Origin: an uncultured Lachnospiraceae bacterium
GTDB lineage: Bacteria > Bacillota > Clostridia > Lachnospirales > Lachnospiraceae
Length of the DNA stretch: 64,000 nt
NCBI GenBank assembly: GCA_910585465.1
Contig: CAJUEW010000011.1
Span: 1-64,000, forward strand
Direction of reading: 5' to 3'
The translations under genes were made by a program, and so were the position numbers. This document shows positions 14,550-22,935 of this stretch, one piece after another. The notes beneath the pieces are model-generated. The model had not been told where the DNA came from and ran no database searches. It worked only from the letters and a program-made list of their open reading frames with translations. How positions within the stretch are numbered: the stretch's first letter is position 1; every line of letters starts with the position of its first letter.

Positions 14550-15864
14550 CAGTCAGTACGTTTTTGATTACCAGAAACGTTTTTATTTGCCTGAACAGTA
14601 TGCAGCCACTTCCGGGGAGCGAAGGGTTTCCCTTCCTGAATATGTGGGCAAGGGATATGGAACTTTCTGGAGGTGGCGGGGCAGATACCGGGTTTGTAAG
14701 GGAAGCCGTGCAAGCAAGAAGTCAAAGACAACCGCTTTGTGGTATATCGTGAACATGATGAAATACCCGGATGCAAACTTACTTGTTGTCAGGAAGGTTT
14801 TCCGTACACTGAAAGACAGTTGCTTCACGGAATTAAAATGGGCTATCAACCGTCTGGGGGTTCAAAACCATTGGGAGATAAAGGAAAGCCCCCTTGAAAT
14901 GACCTATAAGCCCACAGGACAGAAGATATATTTCCGGGGGCTGGATGATCCGCTGAAAGTCACTTCGATTACAGTTGAACATGGTTATTTATGCTGGGCT
15001 TGGGTAGAAGAGGCATATGAGATCGGCAATGAGAATGATTTCAATATGCTGGATGAATCCATCCGCGGGGCTATCCCTCCAGAGACAGGCCTGTTCAAAC
15101 AGATCACCCTGACTTTCAACCCGTGGAATGAACACCACTGGATGAAGAAGCGGTTCTTTGACAACCCAGACAGTGAGACTCTTGCCATAACTACGAACTA
15201 TCTTTGTAATGAATGGCTGGATGAAGCGGATCGCAAGGTGTTTGAAACCATGCGCCTGAACAATCCCCGCCGTTACCGTGTGGCTGGTTTGGGTGACTGG
15301 GGTATTGTTGAAGGGCTTATTTTCGAGAACTGGGAAGAAAAGGCTTTCGACATTGATGAAGTCCGCAGGCTGGCAAGCGTCAAGTCTGCCTTTGGTTTGG
15401 ACTTCGGTTACACAAACGATCCTTCCGCTTTGTTTTGCGGTCTGGTGGATGAATCAGCGAAAACCCTGTGGGTGTTTGATGAAATGTATAAGCCCGGCAT
15501 GAGCAACGAAAGGATTGCTTCGGAAGTCACCAGCATGGGGTATAGGAAAGAGAGGATCAGAGCAGAGAGCGCAGAGCCGAAAAGCATTGACCGCTTGTAT
15601 GATCTGGGGCTTTCCCATATCCAGCAGGCAAGGAAGGGCAAGGATAGTGTAAACAATGGCATTGACTACTTGCAGGACTATCATATTATCGTCCATCCCC
15701 GGTGCGTGAACTTTATCACGGAAATCAGCAACTACACATGGGACACTGACACAAAGACCGGGAAGCGGCTGAACAAGCCCATTGATGATTTTAACCACCT
15801 GATGGATGCTATGCGTTACGCTATGGAAGATTTCAGCATAGGGGACGCTTTCAGTTTTGAATAA
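14539..15864 (+). CDS. terL: Terminase large subunit (PBSX-type)
   Basis: 441 residues if started at TTG 14539 (GGGGAAG about 8 bases upstream); an alternative ATG at 14506 would lie deeper in terS. ATPase motifs: VCKGSRASKKSKTTA Walker A near residue 55-65, and CWAWVEEAYEI Walker B. The nuclease domain begins at FGLDFGYTNDPSALF, with later SAEPKSIDRLYDLG and DDFNHLMDAMRYA giving the acidic active-site residues. This enzyme translocates DNA into the procapsid and cuts concatemers. It belongs to the PBSX/SPP1-like terminase group. Confidence 0.93.
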   Translation: MRISSQYVFDYQKRFYLPEQYAATSGERRVSLPEYVGKGYGTFWRWRGRYRVCKGSRASKKSKTTALWYIVNMMKYPDANLLVVRKVFRTLKDSCFTELKWAINRLGVQNHWEIKESPLEMTYKPTGQKIYFRGLDDPLKVTSITVEHGYLCWAWVEEAYEIGNENDFNMLDESIRGAIPPETGLFKQITLTFNPWNEHHWMKKRFFDNPDSETLAITTNYLCNEWLDEADRKVFETMRLNNPRRYRVAGLGDWGIVEGLIFENWEEKAFDIDEVRRLASVKSAFGLDFGYTNDPSALFCGLVDESAKTLWVFDEMYKPGMSNERIASEVTSMGYRKERIRAESAEPKSIDRLYDLGLSHIQQARKGKDSVNNGIDYLQDYHIIVHPRCVNFITEISNYTWDTDTKTGKRLNKPIDDFNHLMDAMRYAMEDFSIGDAFSFE

Positions 15865-15886
15865 AAATATCACATTAGTAACAAAC

Positions 15887-15918
15887 AGCCTTGAAACAGT
15901 GATGTTTCCGGGCTTTTG
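15887..15918 (+). terminator. Intrinsic terminator after terL
   Basis: AGCCTTGAAAC (15887-15897) pairs with GTTTCCGGGCT (15904-15914) with one mismatch and one G-U pair, loop AGTGAT, and TTTTG follows. It sits between terL and the next late gene. Confidence 0.7.
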
Positions 15919-15951
15919 TATTTATTGAACAATATTGAAAGGGGTTGGACA

Positions 15952-16191
15952 ATGAAAGTTCTGATAAACGGCTATCCGTTCAAGGTCAAGTTCGTGGATG
16001 GGAACAGCCGTAAGATGAAGCCGGATAAGGATTCCTATAACCTTGGCTTAACTGAATATGCTGACGGCATTATAAGCATCAGAAAAGGGCTGAATGAAAG
16101 GACTACCAGATCAACGGTTATCCATGAACTAACCCATGCTTTCATGTTTGCTTTTGGGTACACCATTGAGGGGGGAAGAAGTTATGTGTGA
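15952..16191 (+). CDS. Phage zinc-peptidase-like protein, N-terminal part (HELTH)
   Basis: 79 residues from ATG 15952 with AAAGGGG upstream. The sequence contains TVIHELTHAFMFAFGYT, an HExxH zinc-protease motif like those in small ImmA/IrrE- or SprT-like phage proteins. The frame then reaches a run of six G (16170-16175) and stops 16 bases later. The expected continuation (E-E-V-M-C-D-F-F) is in the +1 frame, so the gene is probably split by a frameshift at the G run. Confidence 0.7.
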   Translation: MKVLINGYPFKVKFVDGNSRKMKPDKDSYNLGLTEYADGIISIRKGLNERTTRSTVIHELTHAFMFAFGYTIEGGRSYV

Positions 16192-16267
16192 CTTTTTCGG
16201 TTCTCAGGGTGACGATATTATCAAGATGGCAGATTCGATAATGAAGGGGGTGAAAATGAAATGTTGA
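16184..16267 (+). CDS. C-terminal part of the HELTH protein in the +1 frame
   Basis: ATG 16184 to TGA 16267 encodes 27 residues beginning MCDFFGSQGDDIIKMADSIM. Removing one G from the run at 16170-16175 joins it to the HELTH frame and gives a 104-residue protein with GEEVMCDFFG after the zinc motif, as in related small phage peptidases. It has its own possible ribosome site, the G run, 8 bases before the ATG, so separate translation or reinitiation is possible. Confidence 0.5.
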   Translation: MCDFFGSQGDDIIKMADSIMKGVKMKC

Positions 16268-17817
16268 ACTTCGTTGACTTCCTGACAAGCAAGGTCACGA
16301 ACCTTATATTGCAAGGGGCAAGAAGCCGCATGAGCGACAAGGAATTTCTGGAAAAAGAGATTGTCCGCTGGAAGAACAGTCCACACCGGATCATGCAAAT
16401 CAAGGGGCATTTGTACTATGACAACGAACATGACATATTGACACGGAAGCGAACCATGATAGGCGAGGGCGGCAAACTGCAAGAGGTTGACAATCTCCCG
16501 AATAACCACCTGATTGATAACCAGTACGCAAAGATGGTGAACCAGAAAGCGAACTACCTACTGGGACAGCCCTTTGCTATCGAGGGGGAGAACACGGGGT
16601 ATGTTGAACTTTTGAAAAAAGTGTTCAATAAGCAGTTCATGAAAACCCTGAAGAACGGCGGAAAAGCCGCTTTAAAAGGCGGGATAGCTTGGTTATACCC
16701 CTACTACACGGATGCTGGGGAACTGGCTTTTCGTCTGTTTCCATCCTATGAAATACTTCCCTTTTGGAAGGACAGCGAACACACTATTCTTGATTTTGCG
16801 GTCAGACTTTATCCGGTAACGGGGTATGAGGGGACTATCCCAAAGGTCATTGAAAAGGTGGAAATCTACGATCTGACCGGGATTCACAAGTTCATTCTGG
16901 ATGGTGAAATCCTGATCCCGGATGTAAGCACGGAAAATGAAAACTTTGAAACCCCTTATGTCACGTCCATAGACAGCGAGGGGGAAGTTACCGGGCTGAA
17001 CTGGGAGAAGATACCGCTGATCCCTTTGAAGTACAATGAAGGGGAAATCCCGCTGCTGAAAAGGGTGAAATCCTTGCAGGACGGGATCAACGTCATGCTT
17101 TCGGACTTTGAAAACGGTATGCAGGAAGATTCCCGCAACACAATCCTTGTCCTGAAAAACTATGACGGTCAGGATTTGGGGGAGTTCCGGCGCAACCTTG
17201 CCACTTTCGGGGCGGTGAAAATCAGATGCAGCGGGGACACCAACGGGGGAGTTGAAACCCTTGAAATCACGGTGAACAGCGAAAACTACAAGGTAATCTT
17301 GGAGATATTCAAGAAAGCCCTGATTGAAAACGCTATGGGCTATGACGCAAAGGATGATCGGCTTTCCGGCAACCCGAACCAGATGAACATTCAAAGTATG
17401 TATAGCGACATTGACCTTGACGCTAACGACATGGAAACAGAGTTTCAGGCGGCTTTTGAAGAAATCCTCTGGTTTGTCAATATCCACTTCGCCAACACCG
17501 GGAAGGGGGACTTTGACGGGGAAAAGGTGGACATCATCTTCAACCGGGATATTCTGATAAACGAAACAGAAGCGATTGAAAATTGTTCAAAGTCCGTGGG
17601 TATTCTTTCGGATGAAACCATCATAGGGCAACACCCGTGGATTGACGATCCAAAGAAGGAATTGGAAAGGCTGAAAAAGCAGAGAGAGGAAGAACAGGCA
17701 GAGTTTGAGCGGCAGCAAGGGTATAATCCTTTCCAGCAGCCGGGAAAGGCAGGCAACCAGCCGGAGAAATCCCCGCCAAAGAAAGAAGGTGATCCAGGTG
17801 AAGGTGAAGAAGTTTGA
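16261..17817 (+). CDS. Portal protein (SPP1 Gp6-like)
   Basis: 518 residues from ATG 16261, with AAGGGGGTG 8 bases upstream. Portal features: an N-terminal KEFLEKEIVRWKNSPHRI, a YYDNEHDILTRKR segment, NNHLIDNQYAKMVNQKANYLLGQP, and later FENGMQEDSRNTILVLKNYDG and the GNPNQMNIQSMYSDIDLDAND helix. The C-terminus is a Lys/Glu/Gln-rich tail. The portal is the ring through which DNA enters the head. It overlaps the next gene by 20 bp. Confidence 0.92.
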   Translation: MLNFVDFLTSKVTNLILQGARSRMSDKEFLEKEIVRWKNSPHRIMQIKGHLYYDNEHDILTRKRTMIGEGGKLQEVDNLPNNHLIDNQYAKMVNQKANYLLGQPFAIEGENTGYVELLKKVFNKQFMKTLKNGGKAALKGGIAWLYPYYTDAGELAFRLFPSYEILPFWKDSEHTILDFAVRLYPVTGYEGTIPKVIEKVEIYDLTGIHKFILDGEILIPDVSTENENFETPYVTSIDSEGEVTGLNWEKIPLIPLKYNEGEIPLLKRVKSLQDGINVMLSDFENGMQEDSRNTILVLKNYDGQDLGEFRRNLATFGAVKIRCSGDTNGGVETLEITVNSENYKVILEIFKKALIENAMGYDAKDDRLSGNPNQMNIQSMYSDIDLDANDMETEFQAAFEEILWFVNIHFANTGKGDFDGEKVDIIFNRDILINETEAIENCSKSVGILSDETIIGQHPWIDDPKKELERLKKQREEEQAEFERQQGYNPFQQPGKAGNQPEKSPPKKEGDPGEGEEV

Positions 17818-18007
17818 CGTGCTGACCATCCCGCTGGAAGTGGAGTATGAGAACCCCATCTTGGGGCGGCTGTTCGGTCTGTTTGCGTGGCTGATGCTTG
17901 TCAGGGTGAAAAAGTTCAATCTGACAATGAACGGTCAACCAATGTTCAGCTTTTACCGCCTGCTCGTTCCCCGCTTCCTGAAAGGCGGTGGGGCTGATGC
18001 AGAATAG
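17798..18007 (+). CDS. Small phage protein between portal and MuF genes
   Basis: 69 residues from GTG 17798, with AAGAAGG 7 bases upstream; the frame is open further 5' inside the portal gene. The sequence (VKKFDVLTIPLEVEYENPILGRLFGLFAWLMLVRVKKF) has a hydrophobic centre, perhaps an interfacial helix. It overlaps both neighbours, so it is translationally coupled. The function is unknown. Confidence 0.6.
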   Translation: MKVKKFDVLTIPLEVEYENPILGRLFGLFAWLMLVRVKKFNLTMNGQPMFSFYRLLVPRFLKGGGADAE

Positions 18008-20630
18008 CGAATACTGGAAGATCAGGTTCGGGCAGCTTGAAGCGGCGCAGAACCAAAAGGGTGTTGACGCTTATCTGGAAATCGAAAAGATTTACAAGCA
18101 GGCGCAGAAAGAGATTGAAGGGAAGATCAACACATGGTATCAGCGTTTTGCAACCAACAACGGGGTATCAATGGCAGAAGCCCGGAAGATGCTTTCCGGG
18201 ACTGACCTGAAAGAATTTAAGTGGGATGTGAAAGATTATATCAAGTACGGGCAGGACAACGCTTTGATGGGCGGCTGGACAAAGGAACTGGAAAACGCTT
18301 CCGCAAAATTCCACATTTCCCGCCTTGAAGCTCTGAAAATGCACACCCAACATAGTCTTGAAGTCATGTTTGAAAAGCAGCTTGGGATCACCACCGGGAT
18401 AATGACGGATATTCTTGAAAGCGGGTATTACCATACCACCTATGAACTTCAAAAGGGGTTCGGGATAGGATGGGATATTGCCGGACTGGATCAGGCGCAC
18501 ATTGAAAAGTTACTTTCAAAACCGTGGGCAGTTGACGGGAAGAATTTTTCGGAAAGGATTTGGAGCAACAAGGAAAAGCTGATTTCAGAAATTCATAACG
18601 AACTTACCCGGAACGTCATGCTGGGGCAGAACCCGCAGAAAGCGATTGACGCAATAGCAAAGAAGATGAACACTTCAAAGCACAATGCGGGGCGGCTGGT
18701 TATGACGGAAGAAGCCTATTTCAGTTCCGCAGCACAAAAGGACTGCTTCAATGATCTGGATGTGGAAGAATATGAGATTGTGGCAACGCTGGATTCCCAT
18801 ACTTCCGACATATGCCAAAGCCTTGACGGGCAAGTGTTCCCCATGAAGGACTTTGAACCGGGCATAACAGCCCCGCCCTTTCATGTGTATTGCAGAAGCA
18901 CCACCGTCCCGCATTTTGATGAAAACTTCGGTCAAGTCGGGGAACGGGCTGCAAGGGATGAAGATGGGAACACATACTATATTCCTGATGATATGAATTA
19001 TCAGGAGTGGAAGGAAACCTTTGTTGACGGCGGCGACAAGTCCGGGTTTGATGTGTACGACCAGAACGGAGTTACCCATTACACCAAACACAAAGATCCC
19101 GAACCGCCTGAGCCGGAGAAGCCAAAGAAGGAATATCTGACAAAGAAGAAGCTGCAAGCCAATATTGCGAACGCTGATGTTCAGATTGAAGATTTGGATA
19201 AGCAGTTTTCTGATGTGATGAAAGCTGACGGCGGCTTGTCGTGGGAAGAATTTAAAAACGACTATCAGCATGATTATTCGCAGATCACGGATGTACCGGA
19301 CGAACTTTCCAAATTGCAAGCAATCGGGGATCAGATTGACGCATTGGAAGCCCAAAAAGCGGAGTGGCAGGCGAAACTTGATGAAAAGCTGCTGGCAGAG
19401 GAAAAGAAAGCCCTGACGAAACAGCAGAAAGCCCTTCAAGAACAGCTTGACAATTTCCAGATCAAGACCTATTCCGGCATCTGGAAGGATGATGTGACAA
19501 CGGCTGACTATGCGGCAAAGATGGGCGGCATTGAAGGGAAGAAGAAATACTATGAAGGGAAGTTCATCACTGAAACCGATCCCGCCCTGATGCAGAAGTA
19601 TCAAGACCTTTACAAGCAGCTTTCCGAATTTGAAACGGAAGGTAAGTCCTATTATGATATTCAAAGCGAACTGAAAAAAGTTCAAAAGGATTTATCCAAC
19701 CTTGGGAAACCAAAGCCGGAAGGGAAGCCGCAGTTCTCCCCGGATGCCTACGAACAGAGAAAGACGGACGCATGGGCGCAGCGGTTCACAAGCAAGTATG
19801 AAGCGGATAAATATTACCGCCCTCTGCTGGATGCTGACTGGGACACCCTGACGGAAGAAGAAAAGTTCGCCGTCTGGCAGTACACCCACAATTCGCACCC
19901 CATCAACCGCCCGTTGTCCGGGTATAACGGAAGGTGGGGACGGTCAAACTATACCGGGATTGATAAAGTCAGGTGGGACAATGAAAACGGCAATTATGAC
20001 GCTATTCTTTCCACAAAGACCTTCCAGAAGAAATATGCTAATGCGGTAGGCCCTTCTTACGGTGGGCAGATAAGGAACTATCAGGATGTGGTTGCGGAAC
20101 TTACAACTGGCATAGAGAAAAGCGGGATGCAGAAGGACGTGTTTCTTGTCCGTGGTTCTGACCTGAACGGTTTGGCGGGACTGCTGGAAGGTGATGTTAT
20201 CAGTTTCAAAGAAGCTGAACAGTTATTGAACGCTGGTGATATTGGGACGCTGAAATCTATCATTAAAAAACAGAGTTTCCAATCACATTCCTTCATGTCA
20301 ACCGGGATCGCAGATGGTACGGGATTCGGCGGCAACGTGGCATATAAAATCTATGCACCCGCAGGAACAAAAGCGATATATGCAGAACCAGCTTCCTACT
20401 TTGGGAACACGATCAGCGGGGAGCATATCTATAAATCTGGTGCTGCTTATTCCGGGGTAGGCGGTGAAGCTGAAATCATTATCCAGCGTGGAACGACTTT
20501 CCGAATAACGGATATTGAGAAAACCGGAAGTAGCAGTTATGTTGTGAAGATGGAAGTGGTGGATCAGCCCGATTATTTCAAGACCGGGTATGAGCATACT
20601 TTTGATGGTGGTTTGACTTCCGAAAAGTAA
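17997..20630 (+). CDS. MuF head protein with C-terminal ADP-ribosyltransferase
   Basis: 877 residues. Residues about 1-330 are a phage Mu gpF/SPP1 gp7 head morphogenesis domain: KTSKHNAGRLVMTEEAYFSSAAQ, ATLDSHTSDICQSLDGQVF and FHVYCRSTTVP. Residues about 370-590 are a long Lys/Glu/Gln-rich coiled-coil linker. The C-terminal 280 residues form an ADP-ribosyltransferase: FLVRGSD gives R719, SFMSTG gives S768-T769, and GGEAEIII gives the ExE pair E824/E826 of the R-S-E class. Family knowledge: MuF proteins can carry toxin domains in temperate phages, and related virion enzymes enter the cell with the DNA. ATG 17997 is preferred over GTG 17988 because GGTGGGG precedes it. A small gene follows after 32 bp. 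Target and immunity are not known. Confidence 0.9.
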   Translation: MQNSEYWKIRFGQLEAAQNQKGVDAYLEIEKIYKQAQKEIEGKINTWYQRFATNNGVSMAEARKMLSGTDLKEFKWDVKDYIKYGQDNALMGGWTKELENASAKFHISRLEALKMHTQHSLEVMFEKQLGITTGIMTDILESGYYHTTYELQKGFGIGWDIAGLDQAHIEKLLSKPWAVDGKNFSERIWSNKEKLISEIHNELTRNVMLGQNPQKAIDAIAKKMNTSKHNAGRLVMTEEAYFSSAAQKDCFNDLDVEEYEIVATLDSHTSDICQSLDGQVFPMKDFEPGITAPPFHVYCRSTTVPHFDENFGQVGERAARDEDGNTYYIPDDMNYQEWKETFVDGGDKSGFDVYDQNGVTHYTKHKDPEPPEPEKPKKEYLTKKKLQANIANADVQIEDLDKQFSDVMKADGGLSWEEFKNDYQHDYSQITDVPDELSKLQAIGDQIDALEAQKAEWQAKLDEKLLAEEKKALTKQQKALQEQLDNFQIKTYSGIWKDDVTTADYAAKMGGIEGKKKYYEGKFITETDPALMQKYQDLYKQLSEFETEGKSYYDIQSELKKVQKDLSNLGKPKPEGKPQFSPDAYEQRKTDAWAQRFTSKYEADKYYRPLLDADWDTLTEEEKFAVWQYTHNSHPINRPLSGYNGRWGRSNYTGIDKVRWDNENGNYDAILSTKTFQKKYANAVGPSYGGQIRNYQDVVAELTTGIEKSGMQKDVFLVRGSDLNGLAGLLEGDVISFKEAEQLLNAGDIGTLKSIIKKQSFQSHSFMSTGIADGTGFGGNVAYKIYAPAGTKAIYAEPASYFGNTISGEHIYKSGAAYSGVGGEAEIIIQRGTTFRITDIEKTGSSSYVVKMEVVDQPDYFKTGYEHTFDGGLTSEK

Positions 20631-20662
20631 TTTGGTACAATGAGCATGAAGAAGGTGGTTGC

Positions 20663-20914
20663 ATGAATAAAGAACAACATTCACCGAACTTTGAACAGCC
20701 TATAACCGGGGTGACATGGTTCAAGCCTGAACAATGCCGGAATTGTATTTTTCGGGATAAAACAACTTACCAGAAAGACGGAAAGGCGGTTGAATGTGGG
20801 TGGCATAAAAGCAGTTGTGATATTTACCCTTATCCGCAGATGAAACCTAACTCTGTAATGAAGAATACCAGGGAATGTGAGTATTACGAGAAGGAAAAGC
20901 AGCGCGAAAAATAA
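20663..20914 (+). CDS. Small Cys-rich protein behind the MuF-ART gene
   Basis: 83 residues, ATG 20663 with GAAGGTGG upstream. Six cysteines lie in CRNCIF, VECGWHKSSC and RECEYY, suggesting a small metal-bound fold. It is directly downstream of the ADP-ribosyltransferase and closes the transcription unit, since a terminator overlaps its stop. Immunity genes of MuF toxins usually sit here, so it is a candidate for that role, but it may equally be an unrelated phage protein. Confidence 0.65.
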   Translation: MNKEQHSPNFEQPITGVTWFKPEQCRNCIFRDKTTYQKDGKAVECGWHKSSCDIYPYPQMKPNSVMKNTRECEYYEKEKQREK

Positions 20915-20950
20915 GCACTTTTGAAAATAAACTTTCAAAGGTGCTTTTTT
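20913..20950 (+). terminator. Intrinsic terminator after the Cys-rich gene
   Basis: AAGCAC-TTTTGAAA pairs with TTTCAAAG-GTGCTT around a six-base loop (ATAAAC), followed by TTTT. This is a strong rho-independent terminator inside the late gene cluster, between the head-toxin gene and the scaffold and capsid genes. Confidence 0.85.
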
Positions 20951-20977
20951 CATGTCCATTTTTAGGAGGTGGTAATA

Positions 20978-21148
20978 GTGGTGAAAGTGATCCGGTACGG
21001 GAGCAAACGGCGGGTAACTTGTGGTGTTTGTAACAGTTTCCTTGAATATGAAAAAGAGGATGTCAAAACAGTTCAAACGGGAATGAACGAATGGGAAGAT
21101 GAAATCATTTGTCCGAATTGCCGGGAGAAGATCAGGGTGAAAGGGTAA
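20978..21148 (+). CDS. Small zinc-ribbon phage protein (56 aa)
   Basis: GTG 20978 to TAA 21148, 56 residues, with a near-perfect AGGAGGT 7 bases upstream. CGVC near residue 15 and CPNC near 46 form one zinc-ribbon knuckle pair; the ends are basic (RYGSKRRV, REKIRVKG). Such mini zinc ribbons often lie next to capsid genes in clostridial phages with no known role. Confidence 0.7.
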   Translation: MVKVIRYGSKRRVTCGVCNSFLEYEKEDVKTVQTGMNEWEDEIICPNCREKIRVKG

Positions 21149-21211
21149 GGTGATCCGAATATCTCCCATCTATGGGTAAAATAGAAAATCAATGAAAGGA
21201 TGGAAAAAGAA

Positions 21212-21805
21212 ATGAAGAAAGCGGAATTTATCGCACTTGGTATTAGTGAAGAACTGGCGGCGAAAGCTGAAAAAGCTTCTCTGGAGGAATTGGAGGGGTA
21301 TGTGGAGAAGTCAAAGCACGATGAGGTTATTGAGGAAAATAAGACACTAAAAGCGTCCGTTTCTGACCGTGACAAGCAGCTTGAGACTCTGAAAGCGTCT
21401 GCCGGAGACAATGAAGAATTGAAAAAGCAGATCGAAACCATGAAGCAGCAGAACGCAGAACAGGAGAAAGCGCACAAGGCAGAACTGGCGCAGCTTCGCC
21501 TTGACAATGCCATTGATGCCGCCCTGACCGCTGCCGGTGCAAAGAACGGCAAAGCGGTGAAAGCCCTGATTGATGTTTCAAAGGTGAAGCTGGGAGAAGA
21601 TGGGAAGCTGACCGGATGGGACGATCAGATCAAGGCGGTTCAGAAATCGGACGCTTATCTGTTCAACACAAAGCAGCAGAACAAGTTCCGGGGATTTCAG
21701 CCGGGGGCTTCCGGTGACGACAAACCGGGAACCGACGTTGATATGTCCAAAATGACCTATGAGGAACTGGCGGCATATATCGAGAACAACCCGGATGCGG
21801 TATAA
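21212..21805 (+). CDS. Capsid scaffolding protein (GP20-like)
   Basis: 197 residues from ATG 21212; an earlier ATG at 21200 overlaps the ribosome site GAAAGGA. The protein is mostly coiled coil: SKHDEVIEENKTLKASVSDRDKQLE through MKQQNAEQEKAHKAELAQLR, then ALTAAGAKNGKAVKALIDVSKVK, the signature of phage minor structural protein GP20. It lies directly before the major capsid gene, where scaffolds that shape the procapsid are normally found. Confidence 0.88.
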   Translation: MKKAEFIALGISEELAAKAEKASLEELEGYVEKSKHDEVIEENKTLKASVSDRDKQLETLKASAGDNEELKKQIETMKQQNAEQEKAHKAELAQLRLDNAIDAALTAAGAKNGKAVKALIDVSKVKLGEDGKLTGWDDQIKAVQKSDAYLFNTKQQNKFRGFQPGASGDDKPGTDVDMSKMTYEELAAYIENNPDAV

Positions 21806-21835
21806 TAACAATTTTTAAGAAAGGATGATTGAACA

Positions 21836-22921
21836 ATGTCAAAATTTGACGCAAAGAGTTTTAACGAAAAGGCATTTGGGAAGTATATGTCTGCTATTCC
21901 CAATGTGAAGCTGAATAAGCTGAAAGAATCACGGGCGATTGTATCGGATGCACGCCTGCGGGAGACTTTCGTCACCAATTCGCAGACCGGGACGGTGTAT
22001 GCGGTTCTTCCCTTCTTCGGTCTGATTGGCGGGGATGCCCTGAACTATGACGGGCAAACCAACCTGACCGCAGAGAGGACGGACACCTTTGAACAGGGTG
22101 TTTTTGTTTATGGGCGCATGAAGGGCTGGACGGAAGCCGATTTCTCCTATGATGTGACTGGCGGGGTTAATTTCATGGCGAACGTGAGAAATCAGATCAA
22201 CCGCTACTGGAATGATGTGGATCAGGGGACTTTGCTGGCGATCCTTGAAGGTGTTTTCGCTATGTCCGCAACCGGGACGGGGGCAATCAAGACAGCGAAC
22301 GCTGAATTTGTCGATAAGCACACCTATGACATTTCGGACCTTACAACGGAAGAAGAACGGCGCATGGGGGCGACTTCCCTGAACGTGGCTATTCAGAAGG
22401 CTTGCGGCGATCACAAGCAGAAGTTCAGCCTTGTGATCTGTCATTCCACCGTTGCCACGAACCTTGAAAACCTGAAACTTCTGGCATACCTGAAATATAC
22501 GGATGCGGAAGGGATCGAGCGTGACCTTGAAATGGGAACATGGAACGGGCGGCTGGTTATCGTGGATGATTCTATGCCCGTTGAAGTAGTTCCGGGTTCT
22601 GAAAGCGCAGATTCCTATACAAAGTACACTACCTATGTTCTGGGTGAAGGTGCTATCGGCTTTGAACCCGTTGGGGCGAAAGTTCCCTATGAGATGGTGC
22701 GTGACGCAAAGACGAACGGCGGGGAAGATACCCTTATTTCCCGGAAGCGGAACGCTGTGAGCGTGGCGGGCATTTCTTACCTGAAAGCGTCGCAGAAAAC
22801 GAACAGCCCCACGGATGAAGAACTGAAAAACGGGAAGAACTGGGCTTTGGTGAGCAACGGCGACAGTAAGACGATCAACCACAAGGCGATTCCGATTGCT
22901 CGGATTATTTCACGTGGGTAA
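21836..22921 (+). CDS. Major capsid protein
   Basis: 361 residues, 30 bp after the scaffold gene, with AGAAAGGATGATTG upstream. The N-terminal sequence ends the usual delta region, then the core has VLPFFGLIGGDALNYDGQTN, TDTFEQGVFVYGRMKGWTEADFSYDVTGG and WNDVDQGTLLAILEGVFAM, matching phage capsid proteins of the PBSX/skin XkdG-YqbE position. It is the most likely main head subunit. Confidence 0.87.
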   Translation: MSKFDAKSFNEKAFGKYMSAIPNVKLNKLKESRAIVSDARLRETFVTNSQTGTVYAVLPFFGLIGGDALNYDGQTNLTAERTDTFEQGVFVYGRMKGWTEADFSYDVTGGVNFMANVRNQINRYWNDVDQGTLLAILEGVFAMSATGTGAIKTANAEFVDKHTYDISDLTTEEERRMGATSLNVAIQKACGDHKQKFSLVICHSTVATNLENLKLLAYLKYTDAEGIERDLEMGTWNGRLVIVDDSMPVEVVPGSESADSYTKYTTYVLGEGAIGFEPVGAKVPYEMVRDAKTNGGEDTLISRKRNAVSVAGISYLKASQKTNSPTDEELKNGKNWALVSNGDSKTINHKAIPIARIISRG

Positions 22922-22935
22922 GAAAGGGTGGCACT

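Noticed and set aside
18675..19685. Antisense ORF of 336 codons under the MuF-ART gene
   Set aside because: It is the complement of a well-supported coding frame, has no ribosome site or known motif, and is hydrophobic as expected from the reverse of a Lys/Glu-rich frame.
21929..22882. Antisense ORF of 317 codons under the capsid gene
   Set aside because: Shadow of the major capsid frame with no ribosome site.
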